Shown: piece by piece, positions 8,207 to 17,035 of the stretch | Layout: every line of letters starts with the position of its first letter | Position numbering within the stretch: the first letter of the stretch is position 1 | NCBI GenBank assembly: GCA_002457055.1 | Contig: NTKT01000011.1 | Span: forward strand, 1-64,000 | Source of the DNA: Rhodobacteraceae bacterium MED-G08 | GTDB lineage: Bacteria > Pseudomonadota > Alphaproteobacteria > Rhodobacterales > Rhodobacteraceae | DNA: 64,000 bases | Direction: 5' to 3' | Position numbers and translations under genes: made by a program | Notes under the pieces: generated by a model | Database searches by the model: none | Told to the model about the DNA's origin: nothing | Seen by the model: the letters and a program-made list of their open reading frames with translations, nothing else

Positions 8207-10612
8207 ATGTCCAGTAAAACAAACCTGTATCCAGTACTTCCTCTTCGTGACATAGTGGTTTTCCCAAATATGGTAGTACCTCTGTTTGTTGGCAGAGAAA
8301 AATCCGTAAAAGCTCTTGAAATAGTTATGTCAGAGGACAAAGAAATTTTGTTGTCTAGCCAAATAGATGCGACGGATGATGATCCAAGCAGTGAGGGCAT
8401 ATACAAGGTTGGTGTTTTAGCAAATGTCTTGCAACTGTTAAAACTTCCAGACGGGACAGTCAAAGTGCTGGTAGAAGGTAATAAAAGGGTAAAAATTTCC
8501 GACTTCAGCAAAAATGATGAATTTTTTGAGGCATATGCGGAGGAATTGTCAGAAGATGAAGGGGATACTGAAACAATTAAAGCACTCCAAAAAACAATTG
8601 CCTCTGAATTCGAAAAATATGCAAAGATAAAGAAAAATGTTCCAGAGGAGGCCTTAGCTTCCGTGGCTAATGCAGAAGACCCGCGTCAACTGGTTGACTT
8701 GATAGCTGGACATCTTGGAATTGAAGTTGAAGAAAAACAGAAATTATTAGAAAATCTGGTGATAAGTGAGCGTTTGGAACAAGCTTACTCCCATATGCAA
8801 AGTGAAGTAAGCGTTTTGCAGGTCGAAAAAAAGATAAAAACCCGTGTAAAGTCACAAATGGAACGTACTCAGCGGGAGTATTATCTAAACGAGCAAATGA
8901 AAGCCATTCAGAAAGAACTCGGTGATGGCGAGGATGGCCAGAACGAGATTGCCGAACTGGAAGCCAAATTGAAAAATATTAAGCTGAGTAAAGAAGCTAA
9001 AGAGAAAGCAGAAGCTGAGATAAAAAAACTAAAATCTATGTCGCCCATGTCAGCAGAAGCAACCGTGGTGAGAAATTATCTTGATTGGCTTCTCTGCCTG
9101 CCTTGGGGAGCTAAATCAAGGGTGAAGAAAGATCTAAATCGTGCTCAAAAGATACTGGATGATGATCATTACAGCTTGGAAAAAGTAAAAGAACGGATTG
9201 TAGAGTATCTTGCCGTTCAACAACGAAGTAAGAAGGTCAAAGGCCCAATTATGTGCTTAGTTGGACCTCCCGGAGTGGGTAAAACTTCACTTGGCAAATC
9301 AGTAGCTAAAGCCACTGGGCGTGAGTTTATCAGAATCTCTTTAGGCGGCGTGCGAGACGAAAGTGAAATCCGAGGCCATCGCCGGACATATATTGGTTCC
9401 ATGCCTGGTAAAATCATACAAGCGCTGAAGAAAGCAAAGACCACTAACCCGTTAATTCTTCTTGATGAAATTGATAAAATGGGACAGGATTTTCGTGGAG
9501 ACCCTGCCTCTGCGATGCTCGAAGTTCTAGATCCAGAACAAAATAGTACCTTCGTGGATCATTATTTGGAAGTTGAGTACGATCTGTCTAACGTGATGTT
9601 TCTTACTACAGCAAATAGCTATAATATGCCTGAGCCGCTACTCGACCGGATGGAAATTGTTCCACTAGCGGGTTATACAGAAGATGAGAAAAGAGAGATC
9701 GCTCTTAGGCACCTTTTAGAAAAATCTCTCAAGAACAACGGTTTAAAAGAGAGTGAATTTTCGCTATCCGATGATGCATTGACTGCAATTATTCAATTTT
9801 ACACGCGTGAAGCGGGTGTGCGCAATTTGGAACGGGAAATAGCGCGGCTGGCACGTAAAGTTGTTACAAAAATTGTAAAGAAAGAAATTCAGGCCGTGAA
9901 AATTACGGAAGAAAATTTATCTGATTATTTGGGAGTAAGAAAGTTTAAGTATGGGCTAGCGGAATTACAGGATCAAATTGGAGTGGTCACCGGCCTGGCT
10001 TACACATCTGCGGGTGGAGATCTGTTGCAGATAGAGGCTTTGAAGTTGCCGGGTAAAGGTAGAATGAAAACGACCGGTAAGCTTGGTGATGTAATGAAAG
10101 AGTCAATCGATGCGGCCAGTTCATACGTAAGGTCTATTAGCCCGAAGATAGGAGTGAAGCCGACACGTTTTGACAAGCTGGATATTCACGTTCATGTACC
10201 GGAGGGAGCAACACCTAAAGATGGGCCCAGCGCAGGGCTTGCGATGGTGACATCAATTGTATCCGTTTTAAGCGGTATTCCAGTGAAAAAAGACTTAGCA
10301 ATGACTGGCGAAGTCACGCTACGGGGCAATGCGTTGCCGATAGGTGGTTTAAAAGAAAAACTTTTAGCTGCCTTGAGAGGCGGGATAAAAACCGTTCTTA
10401 TCCCTCTGGATAATGAAAAAGATCTCGCGGAAATACCAGAAAACGTAAAAGAGGGACTCAACATTTTAGCGGTATCGCATGTCGAAGAGGTATTGCAGTA
10501 TGCTCTCGTCGCGGAACCTGAACCGATAGAATGGGATCCAAATTATGATGATGAACAGCAAGGCTCATCTCTTACAGATAACAAAAGTTCGCCCGGTGCA
10601 ACTGCACATTAG
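8207..10612 (+). CDS. lon: Endopeptidase La (Lon protease)
   Basis: 801-residue ATP-dependent cytosolic protease that degrades misfolded and regulatory proteins. The N-terminal substrate domain begins YPVLPLRDIVVFPNM. The AAA+ module has Walker A GPPGVGKTS near residue 353 and Walker B LILLDEIDKM. The C-terminal protease domain carries the catalytic dyad Ser675 (in DGPSAG) and Lys718 (in GGLKEK). Length matches the family. I chose ATG 8207, preceded by GGTGA at 8197-8201; a TTG at 8180 would add nine residues without a good ribosome site. It is flanked by tRNA-Asp and tRNA-Val. Confidence 0.98.
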   Translation: MSSKTNLYPVLPLRDIVVFPNMVVPLFVGREKSVKALEIVMSEDKEILLSSQIDATDDDPSSEGIYKVGVLANVLQLLKLPDGTVKVLVEGNKRVKISDFSKNDEFFEAYAEELSEDEGDTETIKALQKTIASEFEKYAKIKKNVPEEALASVANAEDPRQLVDLIAGHLGIEVEEKQKLLENLVISERLEQAYSHMQSEVSVLQVEKKIKTRVKSQMERTQREYYLNEQMKAIQKELGDGEDGQNEIAELEAKLKNIKLSKEAKEKAEAEIKKLKSMSPMSAEATVVRNYLDWLLCLPWGAKSRVKKDLNRAQKILDDDHYSLEKVKERIVEYLAVQQRSKKVKGPIMCLVGPPGVGKTSLGKSVAKATGREFIRISLGGVRDESEIRGHRRTYIGSMPGKIIQALKKAKTTNPLILLDEIDKMGQDFRGDPASAMLEVLDPEQNSTFVDHYLEVEYDLSNVMFLTTANSYNMPEPLLDRMEIVPLAGYTEDEKREIALRHLLEKSLKNNGLKESEFSLSDDALTAIIQFYTREAGVRNLEREIARLARKVVTKIVKKEIQAVKITEENLSDYLGVRKFKYGLAELQDQIGVVTGLAYTSAGGDLLQIEALKLPGKGRMKTTGKLGDVMKESIDAASSYVRSISPKIGVKPTRFDKLDIHVHVPEGATPKDGPSAGLAMVTSIVSVLSGIPVKKDLAMTGEVTLRGNALPIGGLKEKLLAALRGGIKTVLIPLDNEKDLAEIPENVKEGLNILAVSHVEEVLQYALVAEPEPIEWDPNYDDEQQGSSLTDNKSSPGATAH

Positions 10613-10709
10613 GCTGAAAAAATAATTATGTTAGTTTTTGAACCGGATAGTTTGAAAAAATATAAAAATCTATTGCACATATTTGGAGCTTTAGATAAGA
10701 CGCGGTCAG

Positions 10710-10785
<76 letters not shown>

Positions 10786-10849
10786 TCATAACCTGAGCAG
10801 ACAAGAGCTGACCGTTACGGAATACAGCTGTAAGATAACCTGCATACTA

Positions 10850-10902
10850 AATGCTCAGAAACGCAAATACTTGAGCATTGTTTAAATACTTCAGAAGTAT
10901 TT
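10850..10902 (+). terminator. Two tandem hairpins after tRNA-Val
   Basis: The first hairpin pairs AATGCTCA (10850-10857) with TGAGCATT (10872-10879) and is followed by GTTT. The second pairs AAATACTT (10884-10891) with AAGTATTT (10895-10902) around a CAG loop. Together they may terminate the lon/tRNA transcript before the next gene. Both lack a long T-run, so the function is uncertain. Confidence 0.4.
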
Positions 10903-10962
10903 TAAGAAACTTTGTTCAGATCCCTAAAATCTGTGTTATCCGAGTAAATAGAGGACAAGTAA

Positions 10963-11463
10963 ATGAAACTTGAAAATGACATAGGTGTTTGGGAACCTAA
11001 TGAACTTGTTTATTCTGCAAGTGATCTCCCAACTTATTCTTACTTAGTGATAGAAGGCCAAGCTCAAATAGTTAGCCCAAGTGGGCTGCGGCTGAGTTCC
11101 ATAGGATACAATGAATTGTTTGGAGAAGCATCTTTTATTCTCGGCAAAAATCGTACGGTTACTGCAATAGCTGGCGAGGATGGATTAACTGCTCGCCTTA
11201 TAAAATCGGACCATTTAATAGCGAAATTAAAACAAGATATTTTTCTATCCGCGCTTGTTAGAAAACTCGAGGCAAGGCTATCAAATTCTAATGAAAAGAG
11301 CGAAGTGCTAGCAAATGGTATGAAAGATGTTTCGAGCGAAATTACTGCATTCATTGACAGTATTAATGAACGAAATTCTAATGGTAGAATTCTAATTGAT
11401 AAATTGGATGAGCTAGAAAAAGAATTTGAATATCTAAAATGGAATTTCGGAATAGTTGATTAG
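10963..11463 (+). CDS. Small cyclic-nucleotide-binding-domain protein
   Basis: 166-residue soluble protein. Residues about 8-85 look like a CRP/CAP-type cyclic-nucleotide-binding beta-barrel: SYLVIEGQAQIVS, then a phosphate-binding cassette FGEAS...NRTVTAIA with the expected Glu55 and Arg64. There is no helix-turn-helix. The remainder (about 90-166) is charged and helical, probably a coiled coil (KLDELEKEFEYLKW). It could sense cAMP or cGMP and act through protein contacts; the partner is unknown. A GAGGAC ribosome site precedes the ATG. The 49-codon membrane-protein gene follows 25 bp downstream on the same strand. Confidence 0.75.
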   Translation: MKLENDIGVWEPNELVYSASDLPTYSYLVIEGQAQIVSPSGLRLSSIGYNELFGEASFILGKNRTVTAIAGEDGLTARLIKSDHLIAKLKQDIFLSALVRKLEARLSNSNEKSEVLANGMKDVSSEITAFIDSINERNSNGRILIDKLDELEKEFEYLKWNFGIVD

Positions 11464-11488
11464 ATGTATTTCATAGTAAGAGTTTAAA

Positions 11489-11638
11489 TTGAGCTTCACT
11501 AAATTATCCCAAATATTATCTCTCATATTCCTAGTTTTACTCACCTTAGAGTTTTTCATTCCAGGTGTGTCATTTTTATTGTTTTTATTACTAACTATTA
11601 TACCGATTAATATATTGCTAATGGATAGAAACAACTAA
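11489..11638 (+). CDS. 49-residue membrane protein, NfeD-like TM hairpin
   Basis: Short frame with a TTG start at 11489; an in-frame stop at 11477-11479 excludes any longer form. AAGAG (11478-11482) sits 6 bp before the TTG. The product is almost wholly hydrophobic: a first segment (residues about 7-24), the turn LEFFIPGVSF, a second segment (about 28-45) and the charged tail MDRNN. The LExxxPG turn resembles the first transmembrane hairpin of NfeD-family proteins, but the rest of NfeD is absent. It follows the cyclic-nucleotide-binding gene and ends 3 bp before the convergent tgt stop. Not proven to be expressed. Confidence 0.55.
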   Translation: MSFTKLSQILSLIFLVLLTLEFFIPGVSFLLFLLLTIIPINILLMDRNN

Positions 11639-11641
11639 ACT

Positions 11642-12760
11642 TTATATTTGTTCAATATCACCCTCAGCTCGAACAGAATAAAATTCATCAACGAAATCAT
11701 CAAAGCTACTTGACCTAATTGAACTCCTAATACCAGCCATAAGATCTTGATAGTACTGAAGATTATGCCAGGTTAAAAGCATAGAGCTTATTATCTCCTG
11801 ACTTTTGAAAACGTGGTGTAAGTAAGCGCGACTATAATTTTTGCAAGCGGGACATGAACAATTTTCATCGATAGGCCTTGGATCATCTTGATGACGCGAA
11901 TTTTTAATATTTAAGACGCCCCTATGGGTAAATATTTGGCCAGTCCTTCCTGATCTGGACGGTAAAACGCAGTCCATCATGTCAATGCCGTTTTTTACGG
12001 CGCCAACTATATCGTCAGGCTTACCAACTCCCATTAAATATCTAGGCTTTTCACTTGGAAGCAAATCAGGAGCGTATTTTAAAACTTCAAACATTTTTTC
12101 TTGTCCCTCTCCCACTGCCAAGCCGCCAACCGCGTAACCGTCAAAGCCAATTGATTTTAACGCTTCAGCACTTTCTTCTCGTTGTTCTGGGAAAACACTT
12201 CCTTGCTGGATTCCAAACAGAGACCGACCCTCTCTATAACCAAAGGCCTCTCGTGAACGCTCTGCCCATCTCATAGACATTTGCATAGAGTTCAGCGCTG
12301 TTTTTTCATCAACTGGGTAAGGTGTGCATTCATCGAAGCACATTAAAATATCGCTACCAAAGAGACTTTGCAACTCAATTGATCTTTCTGGAGTAATTAA
12401 ATGGATTGAACCATCTATATGCGACTTGAACTTAACACCCTTTTCACTAATTTTTGTTAGAGCAGACAGGGACATCACCTGAAAACCTCCACTATCAGTG
12501 AGTATCGGATATTCCCAGTCCATAAACTTGTGAAGGCCACCAAGCGAGGCTATGCGCTCCGCTGTTGGTCGCAACATTAAATGATAAGTATTACCAAGTA
12601 AAATGTCTGCACCTGTAGAGCGAACAGAACTTGGCAACATCGCTTTAACTGTGGCAGCTGTACCTACAGGCATGAAGGCTGGAGTTCTAATATCCCCCCT
12701 CGCTGTCGTTATTTTACCTAAACGGGCCTTGCCATCTCTGGCCTCTAAAGAAAACTTTAT
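11642..12760 (-). CDS. tgt: Queuine tRNA-ribosyltransferase; start probably AUA
   Basis: Exchanges guanine 34 of GU(N)-anticodon tRNAs for a queuosine precursor. Conserved blocks include [11 protein letters not shown] (catalytic Asp), GIQQGS, GGLAVGE, the nucleophile block [13 protein letters not shown], and the zinc ligands CSCPAC with a downstream His. The first standard start codon in frame (ATG 12673) would delete about 29 residues that are conserved in the family ([20 protein letters not shown], then GDIRTPAF). Those residues are encoded upstream in frame. No ATG, GTG, TTG or CTG lies between them and an upstream stop. An ATA codon at 12760-12758 is preceded by GGGAG (12771-12767) with 6-nt spacing and gives 372 residues, the usual length. 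tig lies directly upstream. Confidence 0.9.
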   Translation of the reverse strand: MKFSLEARDGKARLGKITTARGDIRTPAFMPVGTAATVKAMLPSSVRSTGADILLGNTYHLMLRPTAERIASLGGLHKFMDWEYPILTDSGGFQVMSLSALTKISEKGVKFKSHIDGSIHLITPERSIELQSLFGSDILMCFDECTPYPVDEKTALNSMQMSMRWAERSREAFGYREGRSLFGIQQGSVFPEQREESAEALKSIGFDGYAVGGLAVGEGQEKMFEVLKYAPDLLPSEKPRYLMGVGKPDDIVGAVKNGIDMMDCVLPSRSGRTGQIFTHRGVLNIKNSRHQDDPRPIDENCSCPACKNYSRAYLHHVFKSQEIISSMLLTWHNLQYYQDLMAGIRSSIRSSSFDDFVDEFYSVRAEGDIEQI

Positions 12761-12826
12761 GCTATTCTCCCATAAAGATATTTTATATTATGTCGAACGA
12801 TCCTATGTTTCGCTTATTACAGCAAG

Positions 12827-14158
12827 CTATTCATCCTCGAGAGACTCAACTGCTTTTTGCAATACATTCTTTGTCACTTCTTTTTCAGTCACACTAGCCT
12901 GTTCAAAAACATACTCTACAACCTTATCTTCGAATAAAGGTGCACGTATTTGTTGTTGCATTTGCTCATTCTTTTGAATGAATTCAAAAAACTGTCTTTC
13001 TTGCCCTGGATACTGCCTAGCCTGTTCCATAATGGCTTGGGTCATTTCTGCCTCAGTAACTTCTACTTCGGCTTTTTGACCTAATTCTGCCAATAACAAA
13101 CCTAATCTTACTCTTCGCTCAGCAAGTTTGTTATGTTCCTTTGTCGGCTCTATTTTCTCATGATCGTGGCCCTCAACATCTGGATTTTCGTCATGCCAAA
13201 GCTGATGTGCTATTTGACCCGCTTCTGCATCCACAAGAGAGGGTGGCAAATCAAACGAGACCATTTTGTCCAATTTATCGAGCAACTCCCGCTTCATTAC
13301 GGTTTTCGAGGCACCGGCGTATTCCGCCTCCAATCGCTCAGCTATTTGTAATTTAAGACCTTTTAGATCATCTGAACCAAACTTCTTAGCAAGATCATCA
13401 TTAATTTCAGCATCCACAGCTTCTTTTACTTCTTTAATCTTGCAACTGAATATTGCATCTTTGCCTGCTAAGTGCTCAGCGTTATATTCTTTTGGGAAAG
13501 TAACCTTTACCTCTGGCGTATCTCCAACTTTCATACCAACTAGTTGTTCCTCAAAACCTGGAATAAAGCTGTTGGAGCCAAGTACCAGTGGATAGTCTTC
13601 AGATGATCCTCCATCAAATTCTTGGTTGTCTACAATGCCATTAAAATCAATCACAACTTGGTCACCATCTTTGGATTTTGATCCTTTACGCTTTGCTTTG
13701 TAGTCCTTCGCAGTAGAAGCAAGGTTATTTAAAGCCTCGTCAACCTCTTTATCAGAAGCCTTAACAGTCATTTTCTTAAGATTCACCTTCGAGAATTCCA
13801 AGTCAGGTATTTCTGGCAACGCTTCGTAGGAAAGCTCAACCGAAACGTCATCACCCTCTTTCCAATCCTCATTTGTCATTTTGACATCAGGACGCATTGC
13901 AGGACGATCTCCCGATTTTTCAAAATGCTTATTCATCGCACCATCAACACTTTCCTGCATGGCTTCACCCAATACCCGTGGACCAAACTGCTTCTTTAAT
14001 ATCGCCATTGGTACTTTACCTTTACGAAAGCCTTTCATTTCAACATTGGGTTGGGCCTCATTGAGTTTCTCGTCAACCTTTTTATCTAACTCTTTCGCAG
14101 TTATCACTATAGAGTAGCCACGCTTTAACCCTTCGTTTAAAGTTTCAGTGATTTTCAT
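12827..14158 (-). CDS. tig: Trigger factor (ribosome-associated chaperone, prolyl isomerase)
   Basis: 443-residue cytosolic chaperone. The N-terminal ribosome-binding domain contains the signature GFRKGKVP near residues 43-50. A central FKBP-like PPIase domain follows (about 155-245), then a helical C-terminal chaperone domain with a charged end. I chose ATG 14158 because GAGAGG lies 6 nt upstream; an in-frame ATG at 14179 would place that ribosome site inside the gene. It precedes tgt on the same strand with a 66-bp gap. Confidence 0.97.
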   Translation of the reverse strand: MKITETLNEGLKRGYSIVITAKELDKKVDEKLNEAQPNVEMKGFRKGKVPMAILKKQFGPRVLGEAMQESVDGAMNKHFEKSGDRPAMRPDVKMTNEDWKEGDDVSVELSYEALPEIPDLEFSKVNLKKMTVKASDKEVDEALNNLASTAKDYKAKRKGSKSKDGDQVVIDFNGIVDNQEFDGGSSEDYPLVLGSNSFIPGFEEQLVGMKVGDTPEVKVTFPKEYNAEHLAGKDAIFSCKIKEVKEAVDAEINDDLAKKFGSDDLKGLKLQIAERLEAEYAGASKTVMKRELLDKLDKMVSFDLPPSLVDAEAGQIAHQLWHDENPDVEGHDHEKIEPTKEHNKLAERRVRLGLLLAELGQKAEVEVTEAEMTQAIMEQARQYPGQERQFFEFIQKNEQMQQQIRAPLFEDKVVEYVFEQASVTEKEVTKNVLQKAVESLEDE

Positions 14159-14496
14159 CTTTTTCCTCTCACGATCCAACTGATAATTCAGTTAGCAGAA
14201 TTGTTCATTTAGAATTAGATGCCTTAGTAAATGCGCAGTCTATTATGATCAACCCCGAAATTTTATTAGAATTTCAGTAAATACCTATGAATTTTGATGT
14301 TGTAAGAAAAAGAGCAAGTCGATTTGCAAGACAGGCGTAAAAAATCCAAAAAAATGGATCGTCTTAAAGTTTTAAAAATCTAATTTAATTTAATCGATTA
14401 AATGTAATTTAAACGCAAACCAATATTGTTTTTTGGGTGACAGATTAAGATTTAATTGGCAAGGTTTACGCCAGATAGAGCGCAAAGGAGAGTTAA
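14159..14496. promoter_or_regulatory. Divergent intergenic region with 16-bp palindrome
   Basis: This 338-bp gap separates divergent tig and the cupin gene. It contains a perfect palindrome ATTTAATCGATTAAAT at 14388-14403, about 95 bp before the cupin ATG, and otherwise only AT-rich DNA. One such palindrome is expected by chance in tens of kilobases of AT-rich sequence, so its role is unproven. Confidence 0.3.
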
Positions 14497-14868
14497 ATGG
14501 CAAATCTATATGCAAAAAATTTTAGTGATGCGGATGAAGTCAAAAATCCACCTAAAGCAAAGGTAGAAGTTGTAAAACTGGGCAATGTAAATGCCTCTAA
14601 ATTAGTCCTACAACCGGGTTGGGTTTGGTCAGAATGTATTAAGCCAACAGTTGGTGGAGAAAGCTGTCAGGCTGGACATGTTGGCGTCGTGATATCTGGA
14701 AGATTAGGATGTTCTCACAATGATGGCTCTAAAATCGAAGTTGGACCAGGCGACGCGTATTATTTTGCACCAGGGCATGATGGATGGGTAATCGGTGACG
14801 AACCTTGTATCATGTATGAGATTGTCGAAGGTGGAAAAGATTTTGGCCCGTGGAAGCACGCTAATTAA
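14497..14868 (+). CDS. Cupin-domain protein
   Basis: 123-residue single-domain cupin. The conserved barrel motifs are visible: GHVGVVISGRLG (motif 1, about residues 66-77) and PGDAYYFAPGHDGWVIGDEP (motif 2, about 87-106). These folds bind a metal or small ligand; the usual motif-1 His pair is only partly present, so catalysis is doubtful. A strong AAAGGAG site precedes the ATG. It stands alone between divergent tig and convergent tRNA-Leu. Function unknown. Confidence 0.8.
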   Translation: MANLYAKNFSDADEVKNPPKAKVEVVKLGNVNASKLVLQPGWVWSECIKPTVGGESCQAGHVGVVISGRLGCSHNDGSKIEVGPGDAYYFAPGHDGWVIGDEPCIMYEIVEGGKDFGPWKHAN

Positions 14869-14899
14869 CTAGCTTGTTTCACTATTAGTAAGTTGAACG

Positions 14900-14984
14900 T
14901 GGTGCGGGTGGAGGGACTTGAACCCCCACGCCTCGCGGCGCCAGAACCTAAATCTGGTGCGTCTACCAATTTCGCCACACCCGC
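14900..14984 (-). tRNA. tRNA-Leu (TAG)
   Basis: An 85-nt tRNA with a long variable arm and encoded CCA. The acceptor stem is GCGGGTG/CACCCGC with discriminator A. The anticodon stem CCAGA/TCTGG encloses TTTAGGT, giving anticodon TAG. It is convergent with the cupin gene. Confidence 0.97.
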
Positions 14985-15109
14985 CGTTGATCGCAAAACA
15001 ATCTCCGGCTTCTTTAACAAAAGAAAAACCAAGTTACGAGACCCAAAATGATCTTTTTATAATTTTGGACACCGTTGGCCTGTTACAGATAGCCTACCCA
15101 GTTTTTATA

Positions 15110-15143
15110 TTTGATTATTTTTTAATCAATTTGATTATTTTTT
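15110..15143. promoter_or_regulatory. Repeated TTGATTA elements upstream of glnB
   Basis: The 14-mer TTTGATTATTTTTT occurs at 15110-15123 and again at 15130-15143, a period of exactly 20 bp (about two helical turns). The first copy also forms a 7-bp inverted repeat, TTGATTA (15111-15117) with TAATCAA (15123-15129). This geometry suggests a protein-binding array 110-140 bp ahead of glnB. No NtrC-type site or sigma-54 promoter was seen in the 268-bp region between tRNA-Leu and glnB. Confidence 0.4.
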
Positions 15144-15192
15144 CATCTTTTTTATTGTGCATCGTCTAAAAGTTCCTATGTTCCTCAAATGA

Positions 15193-15591
<399 letters not shown>

Positions 15592-15615
15592 CACCATAAA
15601 AAGAGAGGAATAATC

Positions 15616-17022
15616 ATGGGCGCAGATACAATGCTCAAAACAATATCAGATGAAAGCGTAGAATATGTTGACATCAGGTTTACTGATCCCAGAGGGAAAC
15701 TGCAGCACGTTACGGTGATGGCAGATCAGGTAGACGCAGATTTTATTGAAGAAGGTTTTATGTTTGATGGATCTTCTATTGCTGGATGGAAATCAATCGA
15801 GGCGTCTGATATGAAACTAATGATCGATACTGATAGTGCTTACGTTGACCCATTTTATGCAGAAAAAACTCTATGCGTTCATTGTTCGGTTGTTGAGCCT
15901 GATACGGGTGAAGCCTATGAACGTGACCCTCGTGGGACTGCTGAAAAGGCGGAAGCATATTTAAAGTCTTCGGGTGTAGGCGACGTGGCATACATGGGAC
16001 CGGAGGCTGAATTTTTTCTGTTTGATAATGTTAAATTTTCAAATGAAATGAATAAGGTATCTTTCGAAGTTGATGCTCTTGACGCTGCATGGAATACAGA
16101 TACAGACTATGAAATGGGAAACACTGGTCATCGTCCTGGCGTTAAAGGAGGCTATTTTCCTGTCAATCCGATCGATGACGGACAAGATATAAGATCAGAG
16201 ATGCTATCAACAATGAAGCGGTTGGGAATGAAAGTCGATAAGCACCATCACGAAGTGGCGTCTTGCCAGCACGAACTTGGTCTAATTTTTAACAGTCTTA
16301 CAAAGCAGGGCGATGAACTTCAGAAGTATAAGTATGTGATTCATAATGTTGCGCAAGCGTACGGAAAGTCTGCGACGTTTATGCCTAAACCGGTGGCTGG
16401 TGATAATGGAACCGGGATGCATGTTAACATGTCGATTTGGAAAGGCGGTAAGCCACTTTTTGCGGGAGATAAGTATGCCGATTTATCCCAAGAAGCTCTG
16501 TACTACATTGGTGGGATACTAAAACATGCAAAGTCTCTTAACGCATTTACTAATCCATCAACCAATTCTTACAAGCGCTTGATCCCAGGATTTGAAGCCC
16601 CTGTACTTCGTGCATATTCAGCCAGAAATAGATCTGGTTGTGTCAGAATTCCATGGACGGAGTCTCCGAAAGCTAAAAGAGTTGAAGCTCGCTTTCCAGA
16701 CCCATCATCAAATCCTTATTTGTGTTTCTCTGCACTCTTAATGGCAGGGCTAGACGGAATAAAAAATAAAATTAATCCTGGCGAAGCCATGGATAAAAAC
16801 CTCTATGATCTCCCAGCGGAAGAACTGGCCGATATACCTACGGTGTGTGGTTCTTTGCGTGAAGCAATAGAAGAACTCCAGAAGGATCACGAATATCTTC
16901 TAGCTGGCAATGTCTTCACCAAAGACCAAATTGATGGATACATAGAATTGAAAATGGAAGAGATCGAGTCCTACGAACATACTCCACACCCAGTGGAATA
17001 CGGTATGTACTATAGCTGCTAA
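15616..17022 (+). CDS. glnA: Glutamine synthetase type I
   Basis: 468-residue dodecameric cytosolic enzyme that forms glutamine from glutamate, ammonia and ATP. Visible motifs are FMFDGSSIAGWK (latch/beta-grasp signature), MGPEAEFFLFD (metal-binding Glu), NGTGMHVNMS (ATP/Glu site), NRSGCVRIP and the adenylylation loop NLYDLPAEE near residue 397. This is the GSI-beta, adenylylated type. A GAGAGGAA site lies 5 bp before the ATG. glnB is directly upstream, and a strong terminator follows 25 bp after the stop. Confidence 0.98.
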   Translation: MGADTMLKTISDESVEYVDIRFTDPRGKLQHVTVMADQVDADFIEEGFMFDGSSIAGWKSIEASDMKLMIDTDSAYVDPFYAEKTLCVHCSVVEPDTGEAYERDPRGTAEKAEAYLKSSGVGDVAYMGPEAEFFLFDNVKFSNEMNKVSFEVDALDAAWNTDTDYEMGNTGHRPGVKGGYFPVNPIDDGQDIRSEMLSTMKRLGMKVDKHHHEVASCQHELGLIFNSLTKQGDELQKYKYVIHNVAQAYGKSATFMPKPVAGDNGTGMHVNMSIWKGGKPLFAGDKYADLSQEALYYIGGILKHAKSLNAFTNPSTNSYKRLIPGFEAPVLRAYSARNRSGCVRIPWTESPKAKRVEARFPDPSSNPYLCFSALLMAGLDGIKNKINPGEAMDKNLYDLPAEELADIPTVCGSLREAIEELQKDHEYLLAGNVFTKDQIDGYIELKMEEIESYEHTPHPVEYGMYYSC

Positions 17023-17035
17023 ACTAAGGCTTATT

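Noticed and set aside
15061-15109. Sigma-54 promoter near TTGGCCTGTTAC upstream of glnB
   Set aside because: The GC and GG dinucleotides are not spaced as in TGGCAC-N5-TTGC.
14918-15169. 83-codon open frame before glnB
   Set aside because: Overlaps tRNA-Leu on the other strand and has no start signal or domain.
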